Below, piece after piece: positions 22,484-32,796 of a stretch of 49,045 bases of DNA; positions within the stretch are counted from its first letter, which is position 1; the number at the start of each line of letters is the position of its first letter. Under the pieces are notes generated by a model. It did not search any database. It saw nothing but the letters and a program-made list of their open reading frames with translations, and had not been told where the DNA came from. Position numbers and translations under genes: made by a program. Location: contig JADLFD010000035.1 in NCBI GenBank assembly GCA_020845805.1, positions 1-49,045 of the forward strand, given 5' to 3'. This stretch comes from Verrucomicrobiales bacterium (GTDB lineage: Bacteria > Verrucomicrobiota > Verrucomicrobiia > Limisphaerales > CAIMTB01).

Positions 22484-22996
22484 TCAGGCTTCCTTGGAAG
22501 CTTTCGCGTTGAGGACGCGGGCGAGGCTGGAGGCGGGCTCGTTGAGCACGCGGACGAGCTTGCCCGAGGGCGCCTGGAGGACACCCAGGAGGGTGGCGCG
22601 CAGGACTTCGAGCGGGGGCAGGTCGGCCAACGCGGACAGGGAGGCCGCGTCCAGACGCTGGTTGTCCAGAAACCCGAAGCGCACCTTGGGGCGTTCGAAT
22701 TCGGCGGAGAAGGTCTTGAGCACCTTGGCGACGGCGGAGACATCCTTGGCTCCGGTGACCACGGCGGTCTGTCCGGCCAGGGCGGCTCCGAGGTCGGCCA
22801 CGCCGGCTTCACCGGCGGCGATCTTGAAGATCGTGTTCTTGACCACGTGGATCTCGGCGCCGGACTTCCGGAGCCGCTTTCGCAGCTCATTGAAGTGCTG
22901 GACCTTGAGACCCGTATAGTCGGTGACGATGAAGAACGGGGACTGATTGAGGCGGCCGAGGTACTCGGCGCTGATGAATTTCTTCTCTGGGCGCAT
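22484..22996 (-). CDS. rplJ: 50S ribosomal protein L10
   Basis: L10 anchors the L7/L12 stalk on 23S rRNA. The 170-residue protein matches the family: FFIVTDYTGLKVQHFNELRKRLR in the N-terminal RNA-binding domain, HVVKNTIFKIA next to it, and a C-terminal helix (LVRVLNEPASSLARVLNAKA) where L12 dimers bind. It starts 20 bp after rplA. The short gap means any L10-L12 autoregulatory leader would have to lie at the rplA end rather than in a separate long leader. There is no obvious Shine-Dalgarno sequence. Confidence 0.97.
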   Translation of the reverse strand: MRPEKKFISAEYLGRLNQSPFFIVTDYTGLKVQHFNELRKRLRKSGAEIHVVKNTIFKIAAGEAGVADLGAALAGQTAVVTGAKDVSAVAKVLKTFSAEFERPKVRFGFLDNQRLDAASLSALADLPPLEVLRATLLGVLQAPSGKLVRVLNEPASSLARVLNAKASKEA

Positions 22997-23016
22997 GGCG
23001 GTGGGGAGAAAAAGGG

Positions 23017-23709
<693 letters not shown>

Positions 23710-23799
23710 GTGACTTGCGGTTCAAGCGGACCGTGAGGTCCTCCCGCGGTTTAGGTTGTCGGACGGGGGTAAGCTGGGATTGGTACCGGTGGGAATCAA

Positions 23800-24225
23800 T
23801 CAATCGATGACATCGATACCCATGCTGCGCGCGGTGCCGGCGATGACGCGAACGGCGGCGTCTTCGGAGGCCGCGTTGATGTCATCTTTCTTGGTCTTGA
23901 TGATTTCGAGGATCTGCTTGCGCGTCACCTTGCCGACTTTGTCCTTGTTGGGGACCTTGGAGCCGGAGGCGATGCCGGCGGCCTTCTTCAGGAGGGCGGA
24001 AGCGGGCGGGGACTTGGTGATGAACGTGAACGACTTGTCCTGATAGACCGTGATCACGACCGGCACGATCATTCCGCCGGTGTCCTTGGTGCGGGCATTA
24101 AATTCCTTGCAGAATCCCATGATGTTGACGCCGTGCTGACCGAGCGCGGGACCAACGGGGGGGGCAGGGTTGGCCTGGCCACCAGGGATCTGAAGCTTGA
24201 TTTGGGCGGTAACCTTCTTAGCCAT
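23800..24225 (-). CDS. rplK: 50S ribosomal protein L11
   Basis: L11 binds the GTPase-associated region of 23S rRNA and takes part in elongation-factor action and RelA signalling. The 141-residue protein is standard. It has [30 protein letters not shown] with the Pro-rich thiostrepton-region segment, [20 protein letters not shown], and a C-terminal RNA-binding domain ending [12 protein letters not shown]. The gene starts 12 bp after nusG. No Shine-Dalgarno sequence is visible upstream of the ATG, so translation may depend on coupling to nusG. Confidence 0.98.
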   Translation of the reverse strand: MAKKVTAQIKLQIPGGQANPAPPVGPALGQHGVNIMGFCKEFNARTKDTGGMIVPVVITVYQDKSFTFITKSPPASALLKKAAGIASGSKVPNKDKVGKVTRKQILEIIKTKKDDINAASEDAAVRVIAGTARSMGIDVID

Positions 24226-24237
24226 GAGAGTAACGGA

Positions 24238-24786
24238 TTAAGCCTTCTCCACTTTCCAGTATTCCAACTCGACCGGGGTATTTCGGCCGAACACGTTGAC
24301 GGTGATCTTGAGTTTGCCCTTTTCGGCGTCGATCTCTTCGATGACCCCGTTGAAGTTCAGGAACGGGCCGTCGTTGATTTTGACCGTTTCGCCGACGCCG
24401 AAGCTGACCTTCGGACGTTCTGCGTCTTCCGACTCTGCCACCTGGGCCTTGATGGCATTGATTTCCTCTTCCGGGACTTCCACGGGGCGTTCCCCGCCCA
24501 CGAAGCCGATGATCCCGGTGGTTTCGCGGATGAAGTACCAGGGCCGATCCAGGAGGCGGTGCTCCTCATCGACCAAGGCAAGATTGATGTAGACGTAACC
24601 CGGGTGGAGTTTCCGCAGCGAAACCGATTTCTTCCCGTTGCGGACCTCGGTGACCTTTTCCATCGGCACGAGGACTTCGGAGATGAACTCCGTCATTTCC
24701 TCGGCTCGAGCCCTTTTTTCGATGTTCTCCTTCACCTTCTGCTCCTGTCCGGAGAGGGTGTGGAGGACGAACCAGCGGTGGCGCAT
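24238..24786 (-). CDS. nusG: Transcription termination/antitermination protein NusG
   Basis: NusG binds the RNA polymerase clamp, increases processivity, and links polymerase to Rho or to ribosomal protein S10. The 182-residue product has an NGN domain beginning RHRWFVLHTLSGQEQKVKENI and containing LHPGYVYINLALVDEEH. A short acidic linker leads to a KOW domain (GPFLNFNGVIEEIDAEKGKLKITVNVFGR). Length matches the compact bacterial form without insertions. It lies 28 bp after secE and 12 bp before rplK in the conserved order. The sequence upstream of the ATG contains no Shine-Dalgarno motif. Confidence 0.97.
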   Translation of the reverse strand: MRHRWFVLHTLSGQEQKVKENIEKRARAEEMTEFISEVLVPMEKVTEVRNGKKSVSLRKLHPGYVYINLALVDEEHRLLDRPWYFIRETTGIIGFVGGERPVEVPEEEINAIKAQVAESEDAERPKVSFGVGETVKINDGPFLNFNGVIEEIDAEKGKLKITVNVFGRNTPVELEYWKVEKA

Positions 24787-24814
24787 GGGAGGTTTGGGGT
24801 AGGGAGCGGAGAGA

Positions 24815-25072
24815 TCAGATGATACTGCTCACGACCCACGCCATGACCAGTTCCACGACCACGGTGAAGATGCCGAGCATGGCGGTCGAGACCATGACCA
24901 GGACGGTCGAAGCCCAGAGCTCGTCCCGGCTGGGCCAGGTGCATTTGCGGAGCTCCTCCCGGGTCTCGTTGACGTACTTCGTGAGGCGGTTGAGCCACCC
25001 GAGCCGCCACACGATCGCGAAGGCGACCGCGATGACCACCGACCAGACGATAAAGCTTGTTGTCTTGTTCAT
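24815..25072 (-). CDS. secE: Preprotein translocase subunit SecE
   Basis: SecE clamps SecY in the SecYEG translocon at the inner membrane. The 85-residue product is a short SecE with two hydrophobic segments: residues about 6-24 (FIVWSVVIAVAFAIVWRLG) and a C-terminal helix. Between them is the conserved amphipathic motif YVNETREELRKCTWPSRDELWAST. The longer frame in the ORF track runs back through a tRNA gene; ATG 25072 (MNKTTSF) is the sensible start. That ATG lies only 6 nt after the CCA end of trnS, so a processed mRNA would be nearly leaderless. It is followed by nusG after 28 bp. Confidence 0.93.
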   Translation of the reverse strand: MNKTTSFIVWSVVIAVAFAIVWRLGWLNRLTKYVNETREELRKCTWPSRDELWASTVLVMVSTAMLGIFTVVVELVMAWVVSSII

Positions 25073-25078
25073 GAGCAA

Positions 25079-25168
25079 TGGCGGAGGGGGAGGGATTCGA
25101 ACCCCCGGTGCAGTTGCCTGCACAACGGTTTTCAAGACCGCCGCATTCGACCGCTCTGCCACCCCTCC
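25079..25168 (-). tRNA. trnS(uga): tRNA-Ser (anticodon UGA)
   Basis: The minus strand folds as a class II tRNA. The acceptor GGAGGGG pairs with CCCCTCC, the anticodon loop carries TGA in the CTTGAAA context, a long variable arm (TGCAGGCAACTGCA) is typical of Ser, and the T-loop is TTCGAAT. The CCA end is encoded (25079-25081). It lies 11 nt after trnW and 6 nt before the secE start codon, which is an unusual placement. Confidence 0.95.
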
Positions 25169-25179
25169 ACGGCCGACGC

Positions 25180-25255
25180 TGGCAGGGCGTGAGGGACTTG
25201 AACCCCCAACCAACGGTTTTGGAGACCGCTACTCTACCAATTGAGCTAACGCCCT
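25180..25255 (-). tRNA. trnW(cca): tRNA-Trp (anticodon CCA)
   Basis: The 76-nt cloverleaf has acceptor AGGGCGT / ACGCCCT, a D-arm with TAGCTCAATTGGTAGAG, an anticodon loop with CCA, a T-loop TTCAAGT, discriminator G and an encoded CCA. A tRNA-Trp between tuf and secE is a widely conserved arrangement in bacteria. Confidence 0.96.
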
Positions 25256-25303
25256 GTGTTGCGACGAAGGCGGATCTTGGACCGGATCTACCTCCTGTGA
25301 GCA

Positions 25304-25374
25304 AGGCCGAATCCTTGGGAGAGTCTCCGCCGGATTCGGCCTCAAACCGAGGCAAGTTGCCGACGAGCGGCAAC

Positions 25375-25376
<2 letters not shown>
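25304..25376 (-). repeat. Stacked inverted repeats in the tuf-trnW spacer
   Basis: Three hairpins fall within 73 bp. AAGTTGCCG / CGGCAACTT (25354-25376) is a perfect 9-bp stem with a 5-nt loop that overlaps the tuf stop codon. GCCTC / GAGGC brackets AAACC. AGGCCGAATCC / GGATTCGGCCT (25304-25342) is a perfect 11-bp repeat whose loop contains a further GGAGA/TCTCC pair. The last two share the bases GCCT and cannot both form fully. None has a T-tract, which suggests mRNA 3'-end protection, RNase processing before trnW, or an attenuating switch. Confidence 0.6.
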
Positions 25377-26568
<1,192 letters not shown>

Positions 26569-26575
26569 TGCCTGA

Positions 26576-26580
26576 CTCCT
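26576..26580 (-). promoter_or_regulatory. tuf ribosome binding site
   Basis: AGGAG on the minus strand, 7 nt from the tuf ATG. It is notable because the ribosomal-protein, nusG, rpo and gyr genes around it show no comparable motif. Confidence 0.8.
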
Positions 26581-26671
26581 GAGCTTGCGGTCGTTCTGGT
26601 CTGGTCTCGCGTGCGGTTGTCATCACGCCCGTTGTGGCAGCGGTGAAGCTGTCCTTGAACGGGTCGTTTGG

Positions 26672-26747
<76 letters not shown>

Positions 26748-26776
26748 GCCCGCCCCAAACTGGCCCTGCCAGACGA

Positions 26777-26817
26777 CAAAAAGACAAACAGCTCACCTCA
26801 CTTCCGGCGCGAGCTGT
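26777..26817 (-). terminator. Terminator-like hairpin in the trnT-tuf leader
   Basis: On the minus strand ACAGCTC / GAGCTGT forms a 7-bp stem around 16 nt, followed by TTTGTCTTTTTG. It lies between the candidate promoter and tRNA-Thr, so it would act on the leader of the operon. The stem is short and the loop large. It could be an attenuator or simply an AT-rich spacer. Confidence 0.35.
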
Positions 26818-26853
26818 GTTGTCCTTTGCGCTGCGGTCCAGTTAGGAACGCCT

Positions 26854-26882
26854 TACTTAGGGAACCGCGCTTCGAGTGTCAA
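26854..26882 (-). promoter_or_regulatory. Candidate sigma-70 promoter for trnT-tuf
   Basis: A perfect TTGACA (26877-26882) is separated by 17 bp from TAAGTA (26854-26859), a poor -10. An AT-rich tract (TTTAGAAACGA) precedes the -35 like an UP element. Transcription would begin about 100 nt before the tRNA-Thr 5' end. The strong -35 and its position at the head of the array support the call; the weak -10 limits confidence. Confidence 0.5.
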
Positions 26883-27332
26883 ATCGTTTCTAAAGTTCTT
26901 TGATGTGCTGCCGCCGAAAGTGCCGGTGGCGGAGCTCCCGGACTGACCGACCGTCGCTCCGATCGGGGGAATGGGCTTTGGCAAGGAGGGGGCTGGGGCC
27001 GTTCCAGTTGGCGGGGGTAGGGTCCAGTTACCGGGGGGATTTTGGCCCCGGCATGGCGGGCGAAGTCGACGGGGCGCCTCTCTTGGAGGACTCCTCAGGG
27101 CCTTGGCTTTGGGGAAGGCACTCCCGAGGAGCTGGTCGCCGAAGGAAGCATCCCGCCTCGCAACGGATGGGAGGAGCGCTCCGCGCGAGAAAGGTTTTGG
27201 CGGGCCCAAGGCGGGCAGCCATGCTGCGCGGGCGCACCCGAACTCACCTTGGAACCTTCCACTCTTCAATCTTCCGAACCGCGGCATCGAACGGATCCGG
27301 CGAAGCGTGACGGTCCGAGGGAATGGCCCAAA

Positions 27333-28955
27333 GTGGCCGAGGTTCGGTCGAGGCTGCGACGGTTTTGTCTCTGGGGCGGGCTTTTGGGAACCCTGACTCG
27401 GGTGGTGGTTCCCGTGGTTCCTTGGCTGTTGGGGGACTGGTGGGTGGGATTTCCGAGGGGGCTGCGGGCAGCCGGTTTGGGGATTTGGCTGGGATGGGTG
27501 CTGTGGACCGTGTGGAGGCAGGTCGTGCGGCCCTACGGGAAACTCCCGCAAGGGGATGCCCTGGCACTCTTTATCGAGCGCAGCGCGCCGTCCCTGCGCA
27601 GCCGTTTGATCAGTGCGGTCCAGCTGGGGCGGGACTCCTTGGACGCCATTCCAGCGGCGTTTGTCGATCGGCTGCAAGCGGATGCGCATCGTGCCGCGGC
27701 CACCCTGGATCCGAGAACTCTGGTGCCAGTGGAGGGCCTCCGCCGGCAGGCGTGGCGGACGCTTCCCGGGCTGCTGGTGCTGGGGATTTGGCTGGGGTTG
27801 GCCTGGCCCACGAGCGGCATCCTGATCCGGCGCGCCCTCCTCGAGGACGTGGCGGTTCCGCGAAAAACGCGGCTCCTGGAAGTGACGGGTCCGGTGCGGG
27901 TGGGGCGAGGCGACGAGGTCACGTTGCGCGCGCGCGCCGAAGGCATGATTCCCGACGCCGGGGTGCTGGAGATGCGACATGGCTCCGGGCGCGTGCAGAC
28001 CGTCCCGCTGGACCGCGAACCAGGGAAGCCGGGCGCGTTTGCCCGTGTGCTCCCTGGACTGGCCTCCAGTTTCCAGTATCGCGTGCGCGTCAACGATGCG
28101 GAGAGTGAGCCATTTACCGTGGAGGTTCTGCCGAGGCCGCTGATCACCAATCTCACTCTGACGCAGGTGTGGCCGGCCTACACCGGCCGTGGCGAACAGG
28201 TGCGACGCGCCGGGGAGCTCTCGCTGCTGAAGGGGAGTCGGTTGCGGGTGGAGGGTGAGGCCAACCGACCCCTGACCAACGCGGTGCTGCGGATTGGCGG
28301 TGCGGATCGTATGATGGAGGCGGAACTCGATGCGGGGACTCCGGACCGCGTCCGTTTCGAATTCCCGGTGGACGACGAGCGCATCAACAGTTTGACCCTC
28401 GATTTGAAGGATCGCGACGGCATTCCCTCCCGGGACTCGGCCGTGTACGCGGTGGAAGTCGTCCCCGATCGTGCCCCGCAAGTGCGGTTGGTGTTGCCGG
28501 CGAGACGGGAGGAACTGGCCACGCGTCGCGGCACGGTTCTGGTGGCGTTCGAGGCCGAAGACGACGTGGGCTTGGGCGAACTCTGGCTGTGCCATCAGGC
28601 CGCGGGCAGCACGAACACGACGCCGGTACGAGTGGCGTTGGAGGTCGAGAAGGACGTGGGAACGGCGTTGAAGCGTCGGGTGGACTGGGTGATTGCCTCC
28701 ATGAAGCCGGGGCCAGCCGAGGGGGCGATGATCGAATTTTGGATCGAAGCCACGGACCGAAACGACGTCGCGGGCCCGGGGGTCGGGCGCAGTGAGAAGT
28801 ATTTGTTGCGGGTGGTGTCGGAAGCGGAGAAGCGGGCGGATTTGCTGGCCCGCGCGGGGGACGCGATTGGTCGGCTGGGGGACGTGGCCCAAGGGCAGGA
28901 TCGTTTGAATGAATCCCTGGGTCGGATCATTATGCTTCGTCAGACCGCGCCATGA
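27333..28955 (+). CDS. DUF4175-like envelope protein, first gene of a five-gene operon
   Basis: About 540 residues from GTG 27333, or 637 from ATG 27042; the extra 97 residues look non-coding. The N-terminal part has membrane helices (CLWGGLLGTLTRVVVPVVPWLLG; AAGLGIWLGWVLWTVW) followed by LIERSAP-like helix text reading DALALFIERSAPSLRSRLISAVQL, which is characteristic of the DUF4175 family. A third helix (LPGLLVLGIWLGLAWP) leads to several beta-rich Ig-like periplasmic segments (VTGPVRVGRGDEVTLRARAEG; LTLTQVWPAYTGRGEQV). Function is unknown; it is probably a membrane-anchored periplasmic scaffold. Its stop overlaps the next start as ATGA. The usual MoxR/DUF58 partners of such clusters are not in this window. 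Confidence 0.7.
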   Translation: MAEVRSRLRRFCLWGGLLGTLTRVVVPVVPWLLGDWWVGFPRGLRAAGLGIWLGWVLWTVWRQVVRPYGKLPQGDALALFIERSAPSLRSRLISAVQLGRDSLDAIPAAFVDRLQADAHRAAATLDPRTLVPVEGLRRQAWRTLPGLLVLGIWLGLAWPTSGILIRRALLEDVAVPRKTRLLEVTGPVRVGRGDEVTLRARAEGMIPDAGVLEMRHGSGRVQTVPLDREPGKPGAFARVLPGLASSFQYRVRVNDAESEPFTVEVLPRPLITNLTLTQVWPAYTGRGEQVRRAGELSLLKGSRLRVEGEANRPLTNAVLRIGGADRMMEAELDAGTPDRVRFEFPVDDERINSLTLDLKDRDGIPSRDSAVYAVEVVPDRAPQVRLVLPARREELATRRGTVLVAFEAEDDVGLGELWLCHQAAGSTNTTPVRVALEVEKDVGTALKRRVDWVIASMKPGPAEGAMIEFWIEATDRNDVAGPGVGRSEKYLLRVVSEAEKRADLLARAGDAIGRLGDVAQGQDRLNESLGRIIMLRQTAP

Positions 28956-31639
28956 GCCCTTACCTTGAATCCAAGTTTCCTTCCCGGGCGTGCGAGGGCC
29001 TGGGCGCGGTCGCCCCAGGAGCGACCCACGCGCGTCCGGGGCTGAAGCGCCCGGCAGGGGCGTTGGTGCTGGGGCTGGTGCTGATGCTTGGCCTGGTGAT
29101 GGGGCCGGGGATTCTGCGACTCCGGGCCGCGGCATCGCCACGAAATGACGGGGTGGCCCAGGCGCAAGCCGGGCAGGAACAACTGCGGCAGGGGACCGCG
29201 CGGGTCGGGGCTCAACTGGATCTCATCCTGGAAGAGACGCGACGCAACGGTATCACGGGAGAGGACGTGCAACTTCTGGGGGCCATCCGCGGCATCCTGG
29301 GACAATTGAGTGAGGCTGATATGGTGGCGGTAATCAGCCTGCTTCAGGAAGCGCGCGGCAACTTGGAGGGCGGCGTGCAGCGGGCGCGGTTGCTGGATGC
29401 CTTCAGCACCCAGAAAACCGTGGGGGTGAAGCTGCGGCAGATTTTGATGGAGTACCAGCGGCAGCAGGAGTTGAGCGGCATCGCGGCGCGCCTGGAAGAG
29501 TTGGCGGCGAGGCAGCACGTGGCCATGCGCGACGTGCGCGAGCTGGCGGCTTCCGTGGCCGGGCGGAAGAAGGAGTGGCTGGCGGAGAATCACCGTATCT
29601 CGCTTCAGCTGCAGGTGAGCGAGCAGCAGTCCCTGCGCGACGAGGTGGAAGCGGTCATCCGCCGGCTCACCGGTTGGAAATCCGAGGACGAAGAGGACGA
29701 CTCCGCGGCACGGGCCGCCGAGGTGCTGCGGGACCCCGCGGTGATTCAGTTGGCGCGCCGGTTGGACCGCGTAGTGCTCGATCTCAACCAGGGATTGATG
29801 CTGAGCGCGGCGGGAGGGCAGCGCGAAGTTCGTGGATTGCTGCGCGAAGTCGCTCGTCAGTTGCAGCCTCCGCAGGACGAGTTGGACGCGCTGCAAGCCT
29901 CGCTGCACGAGGTGGAGGGACTGTTGGGGCGGCAGGAGGAGACCCAGGCTTCGACCCGTGCGTTGCCGGATCGCGCGGCGAAGCTGGAACCGCTCGTGCG
30001 TTCCCTGGCCGAGTTGGTGGATGACACCGACGTGGCACGGCTGGCCTCAGCACGCGTGGACAACGAAGTGGCGGAGCAGATCGGGGCCGCGGTGGGGCGG
30101 ATGCAGGAGGCGCGTGGAGCGTTGGAGGGGGCCACGGGGGAATGGCGTGCCCGACGACTGGCGGCCACCACCCAGCAGGAACTGGCCGTGGCGCGGTTGG
30201 AGACGGCGCGTCGGATCCTCCAGGAACGCATCGACGCCTTGGAGAAACGCCGGGAGGCCATGGTGGATCCCATGTCCAATCTCAAGCAGGTGCGGGACGA
30301 CGTGGCGGAATTATTGCGGCGCGAGCAGGAGCTGAAAGCGGCGGCGGCGGAGGTAGCCACGGACCCGGCCAAGCTTCGGCCGATGGCCCCGTCGCAAGGC
30401 GATATCGGCGATCGAAGTGAGGATACGGCGCGGCGGGCGGCCGTGGATTCCACCGAGGCCGCGGAGCAGATCGCGGAGGCCACCGCTCAAATGCGTCGAT
30501 CGCAGCGGAGTCTGGGCGAGGGCCGGAACGAGGCGGGGGCCCAGCAGGCGGCGGTAGACGCCCTGAGCCGCGCCCTGGCCATCCTGGACGAACAGATGGC
30601 GGCGCTGGAGGCAGCGGAGAAGGAGTTGGCGGACCTGGAAAAGCTGCTGCAGGAATTGATCGCGCTCATCGAACGTCAGAAGAAGCTCAACGCCGAGACG
30701 GCGCGCCTGGCGCGCAAGATGAGCGGGCGCGAACCCAAGGTGGTCGGCACCGATCAGAACGCGATCGCGTCGGCCACCCGCGATCTGGAAGGGCGCGTGC
30801 CTCCCAGTGTTCCCCAAGCGGCGACCTATCTCGGGGACGGCGCCACGCAGATGGTCCTGGCGGGCAATGAGCTGGGATCCGCTCGGGCGGCGGAAGCCCG
30901 ACCCGCGCAGGATGAAGCCCTGGAGAATCTGCTGCGGGCGCGACGCGAGTTGGAGGAGCGCATCGCCCAGTTGAAGGACATGCTGGGGGAGCCCGCCGAG
31001 GAGGCTTCGTTGGAGGAGTTGGCCAAGATGGTCAAGGAGGCGCAGCACGACACGACGGAAGCGTTGGCGGCGGATCAGATGCCAAAGAAGGCCACGGGTC
31101 TACACGAAGCGGGAGAGCATATTGAGCCCGCGACCTCCGGGCGCATGGGGCGGGTGCCGCGCATGATCCGCGATGCGCTGCAGCAGGCCGATCGCTCGCT
31201 CCAGGAGGGGTCAGCTTCTGCCGAGGCGGGGGACGGGGCGTCCGCCGACCGGGAGGGAGCGAAGGCGCAGGAGGCTTTGGCAGCGGCGGCGGCGGCTTTG
31301 GACCTGGCCATGGCCGGGATGGGGCAGCAGCCCGGCGAGGGTGAGGGGCAGGGTGGCCAAGGCAAAAACCCGTCTGCGAGCCAGGGTCGTGGCCGCGGCA
31401 AGAAGCCGGGCGCGGTCGCGGGGAAAGGTACGGGGGACGCCGGAAACTTTTTTGGTGCGGGGGGTGCTGACGGGCCCAAGCGTGCGGCTGCCGGCGGTGG
31501 GAAATTCATTGGTCTCCCGGCGCGCGAACGCGCGGCGCTGCTGCAGTCGCAGGGCGAGCGGTACCCACAGGAGTACGCGCCGCAGATCGAGCAATATTTG
31601 AAGAACCTCTCCGACCAGGTGCAGGGGGCGCCGCGATGA
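28952..31639 (+). CDS. Large coiled-coil envelope protein, unknown function
   Basis: The 895-residue product has one N-terminal hydrophobic segment (residues about 37-57, ALVLGLVLMLGLVMGPGIL) and then mostly long Glu/Arg/Ala/Leu-rich heptad-like helices. These are likely extended coiled coils in the periplasm. A low-complexity Gly/Gln/Lys stretch (about 785-840) precedes a C-terminal block, GLPARERAALLQSQGERYP followed by EYAPQIEQYLKNLSD. That block resembles the tail of proteins found beside DUF4175 genes in Planctomycetota and Verrucomicrobiota. The start overlaps the upstream stop (ATGA), indicating translational coupling. It looks like the other half of what is a single DUF4175 protein in Proteobacteria; this is inference. 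No enzymatic motif is seen. Confidence 0.65.
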   Translation: MSPYLESKFPSRACEGLGAVAPGATHARPGLKRPAGALVLGLVLMLGLVMGPGILRLRAAASPRNDGVAQAQAGQEQLRQGTARVGAQLDLILEETRRNGITGEDVQLLGAIRGILGQLSEADMVAVISLLQEARGNLEGGVQRARLLDAFSTQKTVGVKLRQILMEYQRQQELSGIAARLEELAARQHVAMRDVRELAASVAGRKKEWLAENHRISLQLQVSEQQSLRDEVEAVIRRLTGWKSEDEEDDSAARAAEVLRDPAVIQLARRLDRVVLDLNQGLMLSAAGGQREVRGLLREVARQLQPPQDELDALQASLHEVEGLLGRQEETQASTRALPDRAAKLEPLVRSLAELVDDTDVARLASARVDNEVAEQIGAAVGRMQEARGALEGATGEWRARRLAATTQQELAVARLETARRILQERIDALEKRREAMVDPMSNLKQVRDDVAELLRREQELKAAAAEVATDPAKLRPMAPSQGDIGDRSEDTARRAAVDSTEAAEQIAEATAQMRRSQRSLGEGRNEAGAQQAAVDALSRALAILDEQMAALEAAEKELADLEKLLQELIALIERQKKLNAETARLARKMSGREPKVVGTDQNAIASATRDLEGRVPPSVPQAATYLGDGATQMVLAGNELGSARAAEARPAQDEALENLLRARRELEERIAQLKDMLGEPAEEASLEELAKMVKEAQHDTTEALAADQMPKKATGLHEAGEHIEPATSGRMGRVPRMIRDALQQADRSLQEGSASAEAGDGASADREGAKAQEALAAAAAALDLAMAGMGQQPGEGEGQGGQGKNPSASQGRGRGKKPGAVAGKGTGDAGNFFGAGGADGPKRAAAGGGKFIGLPARERAALLQSQGERYPQEYAPQIEQYLKNLSDQVQGAPR

Positions 31640-32796
31640 GCGCGGATTCGCATCATGACCTTCGTCCGGGCGTCGGGAGATGCCGACCGGAGTTCGGGTC
31701 CCGAATCAGGAGGCGAATCCTGGGCTGGGGCTGGGTGATGCTCGTCCTGTGCCTGGGTCACGGGACCGTGCCGGGGGCGGAGACGGCTCCCCGGCGTGAA
31801 GATCCGGCGGCGGCCAGCCTGAAACTGGACGCCACGACCGACGTCCCGGTGGTGGATCCGAGCACGGAGGAATTGATCCGTGCGGCGGTCCGGTTCCTGG
31901 CTTCCAAACAGCTGCCCAACGGTTCGTGGGGGATGACGGATTTTGAGCGGCGGCATCCAGTGGCTATGACCGGCTACACCTTGATGGCTTTCCTGGCGGC
32001 CGGCCATTTGCCGGGCGAAGGCGAGGAAGGCAAGGCAGTGCGGTCTGGACTCCAATACCTGCTCGACGTGGCCAAGCCGGACGGGACCTTCGGCGATCGC
32101 AACCTCGGGCAGTACATGTACAACCACGGCGTGGCCACCATCGCGCTGGCCGAGGTCTATGGTCAGAGCCCTTCGCCTGATCTGAAGGTCAAGCTGGACC
32201 GCGCCATCCGGCTCATCATCACCTCGCAGAATGCGGAGGGAGGGTGGCGGTATCGCCCCGTCGCCCAGGACGCCGATGTTTCGGTGACGGTGTTGCAGGT
32301 CGTCGGGTTGCGCGCTGCCAAGAACGCGGGCATCGACGTGCCGCAGGAGACCATCGAGCGCGCAGTGAAGTATGTGCGGACCTGTTTCGATCCGGGATCC
32401 GGCGGTTTCACTTATCAGCCGGGCAACCGGGCGCCGGGTTATGCCCGAACGGCAGCGGCGATCTATTCGCTCCAGGTTTGTGGTGTCTACGACGATCCCC
32501 TCGTGCAGCGTGGTTCCGAGTATCTGATCAAGAACTGGGGGCAGCGAGAATGGTTCACCTACGGGACGTTTTATTCCGTTCCCGCCCAGTACATGCTGGG
32601 TGGCGAGGCGTGGAAATTCTGGTACCCGCGCATGCGCACCCAGTTGCAGCGGCAGGCCATACGGGAGGGGGACCGCGCCTACTGGGACGGGTCGATGGAC
32701 ATGGGGTCCAACGGGCTGGGGCCCATTTATGCCACCGCTGTTTACACTGCGGTGCTCGCGATGCCGTGGAACTACGTCCCCATCTACCAGCGATGA
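31636..32796 (+). CDS. Exported prenyltransferase/squalene-cyclase-fold (alpha-toroid) protein
   Basis: The 386-residue product has an N-terminal signal segment (RRILGWGWVMLVLCLGHGTVPGAE). It then has repeated helical units typical of the alpha6/alpha6 toroid: FLASKQLPNGSWGMT, LIITSQNAEGGWRYRP, and GSGGFTYQPGNRAPGYARTAA. These QxxxGGW-like repeats are the QW motifs of the squalene-hopene cyclase family. The cyclase catalytic DxDD motif is absent and the protein is exported, so it is unlikely to be a cytosolic-face triterpene cyclase. Such proteins recur beside DUF4175-type genes in PVC bacteria, and a structural or peptide/lipid-binding role is possible. The start overlaps the previous stop (ATGA). 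Confidence 0.8.
   Translation: MSADSHHDLRPGVGRCRPEFGSRIRRRILGWGWVMLVLCLGHGTVPGAETAPRREDPAAASLKLDATTDVPVVDPSTEELIRAAVRFLASKQLPNGSWGMTDFERRHPVAMTGYTLMAFLAAGHLPGEGEEGKAVRSGLQYLLDVAKPDGTFGDRNLGQYMYNHGVATIALAEVYGQSPSPDLKVKLDRAIRLIITSQNAEGGWRYRPVAQDADVSVTVLQVVGLRAAKNAGIDVPQETIERAVKYVRTCFDPGSGGFTYQPGNRAPGYARTAAAIYSLQVCGVYDDPLVQRGSEYLIKNWGQREWFTYGTFYSVPAQYMLGGEAWKFWYPRMRTQLQRQAIREGDRAYWDGSMDMGSNGLGPIYATAVYTAVLAMPWNYVPIYQR

Larger units (their letters stand above)
26748..27332. other. Divergent intergenic region upstream of trnT-tuf and the envelope operon
   Basis: The 585 bp between tRNA-Thr and the preferred start of the DUF4175-like gene hold the minus-strand promoter and leader hairpin described separately. 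The rest (about 26900-27330) is GC-rich. The plus-strand frame is open from ATG 27042, but its translation up to 27332 shows no recognisable domain. No promoter for the plus-strand operon could be named with confidence. Confidence 0.5.

Noticed and set aside
26853-29141. 762-residue minus-strand frame opposite the DUF4175-like gene
   Set aside because: Pro/Arg-rich composition, no family similarity, and overlap with a promoter region and a better-supported plus-strand gene.
31636-32796. Annotation as squalene-hopene cyclase
   Set aside because: The catalytic DxDD motif is missing and a signal peptide is present.
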